Positions 26,474 to 32,328 of a stretch of DNA of 36,852 nucleotides are shown here, piece by piece (position 1 is the first letter of the stretch; every line of letters begins with the position of its first letter). The notes below the pieces were generated by a model. That model saw only the letters and a program-made list of their open reading frames with translations. It did no database searches and was not told the DNA's origin. The stretch is from DASRVA01 sp050732935. Lineage in GTDB: Bacteria; Gemmatimonadota; Gemmatimonadetes; JACCXV01; JAHWKZ01. Made by a program: the position numbers and the translations under genes. Location: positions 1 through 36,852 of the forward strand of contig JBOHRW010000177.1 in NCBI GenBank assembly GCA_050732935.1. The letters run 5' to 3'.

Positions 26474-27601
26474 ATGCGCGGAGCGATCCCCGTCGCCCGG
26501 CTGGCCGGCATCCGCGTCACCGTGGACCCCACCTGGTTCATCATCTTTCTGCTCGTGGCGTACTCGCTGGCGGTGGGATATCTGCCGCAGCAGCTCGCGG
26601 CCGTCTCCCCCGGAGTGCGCTGGGCGCTGGCGGCCGCGCTGGCGCTCCTCCTGTTCGTCTCCGTGCTCGCCCACGAGATGGCGCACGCCCTGGTCGCCCG
26701 CGCCCGTGCCGTCAACGTCGACGAGATCATGCTGTTCATCTTCGGCGGGGTCGCGAAGCTGCGCGACGAGCCCCGCGACGCGAAATCGGAGTTCCTGATC
26801 GCGGCCGCGGGTCCGGCGCTGTCGATCGCCGTGGGCGCGGCCCTGCTGGGAGTCGAGAACCTCCTCCGACTGCCCGAGGTCGTCGCGGTCGGGCTCTGGT
26901 GGCTCGGGTTCATCAACGTCGCCCTGGCGATCTTCAACCTGGTGCCGGGATTCCCGCTGGACGGCGGCCGGATCCTGCGGGCGATCCTCTGGTGGCGGAC
27001 GGGGGACTTCGAGCGCGCCACGGTGGGGGCCGCGCGGACGGGGAAGGTCATCGCCGCGCTGCTCATGGGTCTGGGCCTCCTGCTGGCCCTCTCCACCGGC
27101 AACCTGTCATGGCTCTGGGAAGTGGTGATCGGCTGGTTCCTGTGGACGGCGGCCAGCCACAGCATCCGCGTGGCGCGGCTCAGGGACGCCGTTCTAGGCG
27201 TGACCGTCCGCGACATCATGACCGAGCGCGTGCCGGCCGTCCGGGCCGACCAGGACGTGCGGGTCGCCCTCGCCCAGACCAGCCATTACGAGGACCAGGC
27301 CCAGGTCGCCGTGATCGAGCCCGACGGAACGCTCGTCGGGGTGGTCCGACGGGATGCCCTGAGCGCCGCGGCCGAGGACGATCCGGGACGTGAGGCGCGG
27401 GCCGTCGCCGAGTCGGCGGATCGGGATCAGGTGTTCACCCCGGAGACACCGGCCGAGGACGTGATCGCCCGGCTCGCCGGCGGCGGCGGTCTCCCGCTCG
27501 TCGTCGAGCGCGGCCGGCTCGTAGGGACCGTCGACCCGCGGGCGCTCCTCGCCGCGCTCCGCCGCACGGAGGAAGGCGGTCCGCCGGCGGAATCGGCGTG
27601 A
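26474..27601 (+). CDS. Site-2 protease (M50) with C-terminal CBS domains
   Basis: 375 residues. The membrane metalloprotease core has HEMAH at 67-71 and the aspartate motif NLVPGFPLDGGR at 155-166, with helices before, between and after them. From about 240 two CBS modules follow (VRDIMTERVPAVRADQDVRV, GVVRRDALSA, then DVIARLAGGGGLPLVVERGRLVG), which in this subfamily bind adenosine nucleotides and may tune activity. It cuts substrate proteins within the membrane. It lies 31 bp after the ECF sigma gene and overlaps the guanine deaminase start by 4 bases (GTGA), so the three are one operon. A link to sigma release is inference. Confidence 0.92.
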   Translation: MRGAIPVARLAGIRVTVDPTWFIIFLLVAYSLAVGYLPQQLAAVSPGVRWALAAALALLLFVSVLAHEMAHALVARARAVNVDEIMLFIFGGVAKLRDEPRDAKSEFLIAAAGPALSIAVGAALLGVENLLRLPEVVAVGLWWLGFINVALAIFNLVPGFPLDGGRILRAILWWRTGDFERATVGAARTGKVIAALLMGLGLLLALSTGNLSWLWEVVIGWFLWTAASHSIRVARLRDAVLGVTVRDIMTERVPAVRADQDVRVALAQTSHYEDQAQVAVIEPDGTLVGVVRRDALSAAAEDDPGREARAVAESADRDQVFTPETPAEDVIARLAGGGGLPLVVERGRLVGTVDPRALLAALRRTEEGGPPAESA

Positions 27602-28872
27602 CCGCCATCAGGGGGCTCGTCCTCCGAGGCCCCGTCCTCACACCCCTCGACTCCCACCGCGCCAGGTTTCACGACGACGGGTTCGTCCGGGTCTCCCCAG
27701 AGGGTCGGATCCTGGAGACCGGTTCCTGGCCGCCCGACGTCCGGAGCGGACCCGTCGTGGCCACCGGGCGGGCGCTCGTCCTGCCCGCCTTCGTGGACGC
27801 CCATGCCCACCTTCCCCAGATCGACGTGCGTGGTCGCTACGGGCCCGGGCTCATGGACTGGCTGGAGCGCTTCGTGTTCCCGGCCGAAGCGCGCTTCGCC
27901 GATCCCGATCACGCCGCCGCCGTCGCCGAGCGCTTCTTTGCCGCGCTGGCCGCCGCGGGCGTCGGGTCGGCCGCCGTCTTCGCCACCATCCATCACGCGG
28001 CGGCCGATCGCGCCTTCGGGGCCGCCGAGGCGAGCGGCCTCAGGGTCGTCATGGGCAAGATCCTCATGGATCGGAACGCGCCGGCCGAGCTGCTCGAGCC
28101 GGCGGAGTCCGGGATCGCGGCCAGCCTCGCCCTGGCCGAGCGGTGGGAGGGAGCCGCGGGAGGGCGGCTCCATACCGCGATCACGCCGCGCTTCGCACCC
28201 ACCTCGACCAAGGATCTTCTGGATCGCGCGGGCAGGGCTGCCCGCGAGGCGGGGCTCCGCGTCCAGACCCATCTCTCCGAGCAACCCGAGGAGATCGCGG
28301 TCGTGCGGAAGCTGTTTCCCGATGCCGGGGACTACCTCGAGGTCTACGAGCGAGCCGGGCTCGTCCACGACCGGACGATCCTCGCGCATGCGGTCCATTG
28401 CGACGCCGATGCATTCGAGCGCATCGCCGCGGCCGACGCGGCGATCGCCTGCTGCCCGACTTCGAACGCCTTTCTGGGGTCGGGTCGCTTCCCGCTCGCG
28501 CCTTCGACGGCCGCGGGGGTCACCGTGGCGGCCGGATCCGACGTCGGGGCCGGCCCGCAGCTCAGCCCGTTGGACGTGCTGCGCCACCTGGCCTATCTGG
28601 ACGGGCGGCCGGCTCCGGCGGAGCTCCTGTTCCGTGGCACCGCCGCCGGCGCCCGGGCCCTCGGGCTCGAGGGTGTCACGGGCAAGCTCGAGCCGGGACT
28701 CGCCGCCGACCTGGTGCTGCTCCAGCCGCCGGCCAGCGCGACAGGCGACCCGCTCGAGCGCTTCGCGCAATGCGTCTTCATGGGGCCGGAGACCAGGGTC
28801 GTCGCGACGATCGTGGAGGGGCGGATCGTCCACGGCGGGCTGCCCGACGCGCCGCCTTCTGCCACCGGGTAG
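27598..28872 (+). CDS. guaD: Guanine deaminase
   Basis: 424 residues of the amidohydrolase superfamily. Zinc ligands and active-site motifs are in place: HxH at 69/71 (DAHAHLPQ), MGKILMDRNAP, TPRFAPT, QTHLSEQ (His near 225), HAVHC (264-268) and SDVGAG (D315). This set is the guanine deaminase signature; the enzyme hydrolyses guanine to xanthine and ammonia in the cytosol. GTG start overlaps the site-2 protease stop. The link of a purine-salvage enzyme to a sigma factor and protease is not an obvious functional one. A related aminohydrolase specificity cannot be fully excluded. Confidence 0.9.
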   Translation: MTAIRGLVLRGPVLTPLDSHRARFHDDGFVRVSPEGRILETGSWPPDVRSGPVVATGRALVLPAFVDAHAHLPQIDVRGRYGPGLMDWLERFVFPAEARFADPDHAAAVAERFFAALAAAGVGSAAVFATIHHAAADRAFGAAEASGLRVVMGKILMDRNAPAELLEPAESGIAASLALAERWEGAAGGRLHTAITPRFAPTSTKDLLDRAGRAAREAGLRVQTHLSEQPEEIAVVRKLFPDAGDYLEVYERAGLVHDRTILAHAVHCDADAFERIAAADAAIACCPTSNAFLGSGRFPLAPSTAAGVTVAAGSDVGAGPQLSPLDVLRHLAYLDGRPAPAELLFRGTAAGARALGLEGVTGKLEPGLAADLVLLQPPASATGDPLERFAQCVFMGPETRVVATIVEGRIVHGGLPDAPPSATG

Positions 28873-28896
28873 TGGTCGGTGACCGCGTCGGCCACC

Positions 28897-29427
28897 CTAG
28901 AACCGGTAGCCGATACCGATCTGCGGCAGCGGCAGCAGATCCCCCGAATCCGCCCAGTAGGTGAAGGCCGCCTCGAGGTTGACGGCGACCCGCTCTCCAA
29001 CGGGCGTCTCCAGGCCCACGCCGAATCCGAGCGCCCAGCTGTCGTCGATGTCATCGAAAACGCGCTCGCCCGTCACGTTGCCCTGATCGTCGAACAGAGG
29101 CTCCCGTTCCTCGTCGCTGCGCCGCCAGTACCCGAGGCTGCCCACCAGGTAAATGCGCTGCCGGCCGTCGTCGCTGAGCACGCGCAGCCCCGACACCCCG
29201 ACATCGAAGAAGCTGAAGTCACCCAGGTTCCAGAGCACGAGCGCGCCGCGGTAACCGAACGCGGAGGGAAGGATCTCCTGGTACATGACGCCGGCCCCCG
29301 ACGCCGCGCCCGCCAGCGCGCCTACGGTCTGGTTGCGGTCGGGATCATACGGGGTCTGGCCGGACGCCGCGGACGCGGCGCCCGCGAGGAGGATGGAAAC
29401 AAAGAGGGCGGGGCTCGCGGCGCGCAT
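28897..29427 (-). CDS. Small outer-membrane beta-barrel protein
   Basis: 176 residues: a signal peptide (cleavage near ASGQ at about 24), then alternating strands (GYRGALVLWNLGDFSFFDVG, IYLVGSLGYWRR, WALGFGVGLETPVGERVAV) and a final IGIGYRF with the terminal phenylalanine needed for barrel insertion. Length suits an 8-stranded barrel of the OmpA/OmpX type. A Gly/Ala-rich N-terminal segment (GALAGAASGAGVMYQ) precedes the strands. No specific function. It ends 24 bp from the convergent guaD. Confidence 0.85.
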   Translation of the reverse strand: MRAASPALFVSILLAGAASAASGQTPYDPDRNQTVGALAGAASGAGVMYQEILPSAFGYRGALVLWNLGDFSFFDVGVSGLRVLSDDGRQRIYLVGSLGYWRRSDEEREPLFDDQGNVTGERVFDDIDDSWALGFGVGLETPVGERVAVNLEAAFTYWADSGDLLPLPQIGIGYRF

Positions 29428-29447
29428 GGCGCCGTGAACCTATCGGG

Positions 29448-29909
29448 TCAGGCGTTGGCGAGCATCTCGACGCGGGCGGTCGCCTTCCGGGCGATGTACA
29501 CCTTCTCGATGTTGTACGCCCGGTTGAGCGGACCCATGGGATAAAGGAAGAATCCGGCCACCCGCGGCTCGTAGTCGTACGACATCCCGTCCATGACCTC
29601 GCCCCAGGTGAACGTCACCCGGAGCCGCTTGCCGTCTTCCGCGAGACGCGGCGGCGTGACGGGTGCATCGCGATAGGTATGCCGGCTCGTCCGCATCAGC
29701 GCGAGATCGCGAACGAAGAAGGCCGCATGGACGTTCTGAAGATCGATGTCGTGCACGGCCACCATGTTGCCCGCGACGTCGACCTCCTTGAGGAGGAACG
29801 AGGCGCGGGACGGATCGAACACGTCGGCCACGCCCTTCCGGCGCGAACCGTCGTTCAGGTGCACGACGACGTTGTGCTTCGTTTTCGACCTGGTCTTTGG
29901 TTTGGGCAT
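29448..29909 (-). CDS. Conserved-looking protein of unknown function
   Basis: 153 residues from the ATG at 29909 (AGGAAAG just before it; the frame upstream is not coding-like). A basic N-terminus (PKPKTRSKTKHN) leads to a small beta-rich module (VVVHLNDGSRRKGVADVFDP, then SRASFLLKE) that could be Sm- or PilZ-like, then a second part with MSYDYEPRVAGFFLYPMGPL and a basic end. No transmembrane helix or signal peptide, so cytosolic. I do not recognise the family. The barrel gene follows 20 bp downstream on the same strand; the tRNA-Lys gene is 228 bp upstream. Confidence 0.7.
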   Translation of the reverse strand: MPKPKTRSKTKHNVVVHLNDGSRRKGVADVFDPSRASFLLKEVDVAGNMVAVHDIDLQNVHAAFFVRDLALMRTSRHTYRDAPVTPPRLAEDGKRLRVTFTWGEVMDGMSYDYEPRVAGFFLYPMGPLNRAYNIEKVYIARKATARVEMLANA

Positions 29910-30137
29910 CTTTCCTGTCGGGATCGAGGGTTCAAGGTCCAGGGTCACGACGGGACTGCTCGGCCGCTGCTCCGAGCAACAATCGGGCCATATTTCTCGA
30001 CCTCGTTCGAACTCCGTCGACTGTCGGAGGGAACACCGGTTCATTCCACGTCTTTCTTCCACCCGACGCGCCGTCGTCCGCCCCGAGCCGGCAGAAGGAA
30101 ACCTTGCAAAACGCGGAAGGATCGGTGGGGGGAAAGA

Positions 30138-30212
30138 TGGTGGGCCCGGTGGGACTCGAACCCACAACTCTCGGCTTAAAAGGCCGATACTCTACCATTG
30201 AGTTACAGGCCC
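30138..30212 (-). tRNA. tRNA-Lys(UUU)
   Basis: Full cloverleaf on the minus strand with encoded CCA. The acceptor arms GGGCCTG and CGGGCCC pair at all seven positions (one G-U); the D-arm is ACTCAATGGTAGAGT; the anticodon arm TCGGC-CTTTTAA-GCCGA gives anticodon TTT; the T-arm GTGGG-TTCGAGT-CCCAC is perfect; discriminator A. The loop residues 33 (T) and 37 (A) are as expected for lysine. Confidence 0.97.
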
Positions 30213-30218
30213 GAAAGC

Positions 30219-30247
30219 AAGGTAGGGGGTGCACCGGCACCCGGCAA
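30219..30247 (-). promoter_or_regulatory. Promoter of tRNA-Lys
   Basis: TTGCCG (30242-30247) and TACCTT (30219-30224) on the minus strand with a 17-bp spacer; the mature tRNA 5' end begins 6 bases after the -10 box, so transcription should start at or next to the mature end. Confidence 0.65.
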
Positions 30248-30294
30248 CGCGGGGCGCGCGGTGGTCGGTCGAGTGCACGGACGATAATCTGGGC

Positions 30295-30332
30295 GTCGTC
30301 CTCCCCCCGCGCGGCGCGGACCGGAGGACGAC
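30295..30332 (+). promoter_or_regulatory. Stem-loop in the pckA leader
   Basis: GTCGTCCTCC (30295-30304) and GGAGGACGAC (30323-30332) form a perfect 10-bp stem; the 18-nt GC-rich loop can itself fold. A GATAAT at 30283-30288 just upstream could be a -10 box (no good -35), which would place the structure in the 5' leader, 63 bp before the TTG start. Possible attenuation or mRNA-stability element. Confidence 0.5.
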
Positions 30333-30394
30333 ATCGGCGCCATTGTCGGGGACGTCCGGCCCCACGCCACGACCCTCGAACCCAAGGAGCTCGC

Positions 30395-31975
30395 TTGACC
30401 CGTCCCGACCTCGATCTGGAAGCGCTCGGAATCCGCGGTCAGCCTACGACCTATCACAACCTCTCGACCCCGGAGCTCGTGGAGCACGCGATCGTCCGAG
30501 GCGAGGGACAACTGGTCTTCTCGGGCGCCCTCAGGACGAGCACGGGGGAGCGGACCGGCCGCTCGCCGAACGCGAAGTTCACCGTAGACGAGCCCGGCGT
30601 CTCGGACGAGATCTGGTGGGGAGAGGTGAACCGGCCCTTCGATCCGGAGGCGTTCGAGCGTATGCACGAGAAGGTGGCCGCCCATCTCTCCGACCGCACG
30701 CTCTACGTCTTCGACGGCTTCGCCGGCGCCGACTCCCGCTACCGGCTGGGCGTCCGAATCATCAACGAGCTGGCCTGGCACAATCTGTTCGTGCACCAGC
30801 TCTTTCTGCGCCCGACCGCGGAGGAGATGGAAGATCACGAGCCGGAGTTCACCATCCTCCACGCTCCGACCCTCCGCGCCGACCCGGAGGCCGACGGAAC
30901 CGGGGGCGAGGTCTTCGTGCTGGTCTCCTTCGAGCGGCGCCTCATCCTGATCGGCGGCACCCAGTACGCCGGCGAGATGAAGAAGTCGATTTTCGGGGTC
31001 ATGAACTATCTGATGCCCCATCGTGACGTTCTCCCGATGCACTGCTCCGCCAACATCGGCGAGGACGGTGACACGGCCCTGTTCTTCGGCCTGTCGGGAA
31101 CCGGCAAGACCACCCTGTCGGCCGATCCCCGACGGCGCCTGATCGGCGACGACGAGCACGGCTGGTCCAACGACGGGGTGTTCAACTTCGAGGGCGGGTG
31201 CTACGCCAAATGCATCGGCCTCTCGGAGGAGAAGGAGCCCGAGATCTGGGCCGCCATCCGCTTCGGGACCGTGGTCGAGAACGTCGTCGTCGATCCACGG
31301 ACCCGTCGCGTCGACTTCGACGACGACTCCATCACCGAGAACACGCGCGCGGGCTACCCGGTGGACTTCATCCCGGGCGCGGTGATTCCCGGGGTCGGCG
31401 GCCATCCGCGCACCATCCTGTTCCTCACCGCCGATGCCTTCGGCGTCCTGCCCCCGATCGCCCGGCTGAGCCGCGAGCAGGCGATGTACCATTTCATCTC
31501 CGGGTACACCGCCAAGGTCGCCGGCACCGAAGCCGGGGTGAGCGAGCCCAGGGCCACGTTCTCGACCTGTTTCGCCGCCCCTTTCCTGCCGCTTCCGCCG
31601 ACCCGCTACACCGAGATGCTGGGGGAGCGGATCGAGCGCCATGAAGTCCGTGTCTACCTGGTGAACACCGGCTGGACAGGCGGTCCCTATGGGATCGGAG
31701 AGCGGATGGATCTGGAGCACACGCGGGCGATGGTCACGGCGGCCCTCGACGGCTCGCTCGAGCAGGCTCGCTTCGCTCCGCACCCGGTTTTTGGCGTCGA
31801 GGTCCCGGATCGGTGTCCGGGCGTGCCGGGCGAGGTGCTGGACCCCCGATCCACGTGGGACGATTCCGACGCCTACGACGCCAAAGCCCGCGAGCTCGCG
31901 CGCCGCTTCGAAGAGAACTTCGCGAGCCTGGAGCGGGTGCCACGGGAGATCGCCGCCGCAGGGCCGGCGGCGTAA
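30395..31975 (+). CDS. pckA: Phosphoenolpyruvate carboxykinase (ATP)
   Basis: 526 residues from a TTG start with AAGGAG at ideal distance. The ATP-type signatures are complete: substrate arginine region RTSTGERTGRSPNAKF, GGTQYAGEMKKSIFGVMNYL, P-loop GLSGTGKTT at 232-240, the metal/kinase-2 motif IGDDEHGW, FNFEGGCYAK and NTGWTGG. It converts oxaloacetate and ATP to PEP, carbon dioxide and ADP, the entry to gluconeogenesis. With serine deaminase and D-glutamate genes in the window, growth on amino acids with gluconeogenesis is a consistent picture. The upstream region holds a strong stem-loop and the divergent tRNA-Lys promoter. Confidence 0.97.
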   Translation: MTRPDLDLEALGIRGQPTTYHNLSTPELVEHAIVRGEGQLVFSGALRTSTGERTGRSPNAKFTVDEPGVSDEIWWGEVNRPFDPEAFERMHEKVAAHLSDRTLYVFDGFAGADSRYRLGVRIINELAWHNLFVHQLFLRPTAEEMEDHEPEFTILHAPTLRADPEADGTGGEVFVLVSFERRLILIGGTQYAGEMKKSIFGVMNYLMPHRDVLPMHCSANIGEDGDTALFFGLSGTGKTTLSADPRRRLIGDDEHGWSNDGVFNFEGGCYAKCIGLSEEKEPEIWAAIRFGTVVENVVVDPRTRRVDFDDDSITENTRAGYPVDFIPGAVIPGVGGHPRTILFLTADAFGVLPPIARLSREQAMYHFISGYTAKVAGTEAGVSEPRATFSTCFAAPFLPLPPTRYTEMLGERIERHEVRVYLVNTGWTGGPYGIGERMDLEHTRAMVTAALDGSLEQARFAPHPVFGVEVPDRCPGVPGEVLDPRSTWDDSDAYDAKARELARRFEENFASLERVPREIAAAGPAA

Positions 31976-32047
31976 GGCGGCTACGGACGCGAGACCCCCT
32001 ACCGGGTTGGTCAAACGGCTAATGCGCCACTAGCATCATGATGGAAA

Positions 32048-32073
32048 GGGCGGGAGCCGCACAGCTCCCGCCC
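32048..32073 (+). terminator. Strong hairpin downstream of pckA
   Basis: GGGCGGGAGC and GCTCCCGCCC form a perfect 10-bp GC-rich stem with a CGCACA loop, 73 bp after the pckA stop. No T-run follows, so it is a probable but not classic intrinsic terminator. Confidence 0.6.
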
Positions 32074-32239
32074 CGTGGTCTCGCCGGCGTTCGCCAGGCC
32101 TTTCCGAAGTCGCCGGCGCTCTGGAACGGACAGGAGGGCTCCTGGGAACGCGCAGCCCGACAACCGGGGGGTTTGCGACGGATCCCGCGCGCTCAGGGCT
32201 CCTCGTTATCCGCCTTGCTCGCTGATGATACTCCCCGTG

Positions 32240-32305
32240 CGTCACCAATCCGTTATGCCGACCGTCCGATTCCGTGATTTCACCGTCACGCGAGCGTCAC
32301 CTGGG
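32240..32305 (+). promoter_or_regulatory. Array of 11-bp-phased heptamers, probable BTAD/SARP operator
   Basis: Six consecutive 11-bp units begin with CGTCACC (32240), CGTTATG (32251), CCGTCCG (32262), CGTGATT (32273), CGTCACG (32284) and CGTCACC (32295). Five have CGT in register and four of those match CGTNAC or CGTNAT; the third is shifted by one base. SARP-family regulators bind direct heptamer repeats one helical turn (11 bp) apart, and the next gene encodes a BTAD/SARP-type regulator starting 23 bp after the array, so autoregulation is the likely purpose. Confidence 0.65.
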
Positions 32306-32328
32306 GTTCTGGAAGGGGTTTTCTTCCC

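Larger units (their letters stand above)
31976..32328. other. 353-bp intergenic region between pckA and the BTAD regulator
   Basis: No gene is visible. It contains the pckA-proximal hairpin (32048-32073) and the 11-bp-phased repeat array (32240-32305), each listed separately. The stretch 32075-32235 shows nothing I can name, and I could not pick a trustworthy -35/-10 pair for the downstream gene. Confidence 0.6.

Noticed and set aside
32079..32235. Possible small genes in the pckA-regulator gap
   Set aside because: Short frames exist on both strands but none has a ribosome site with a family-like product.
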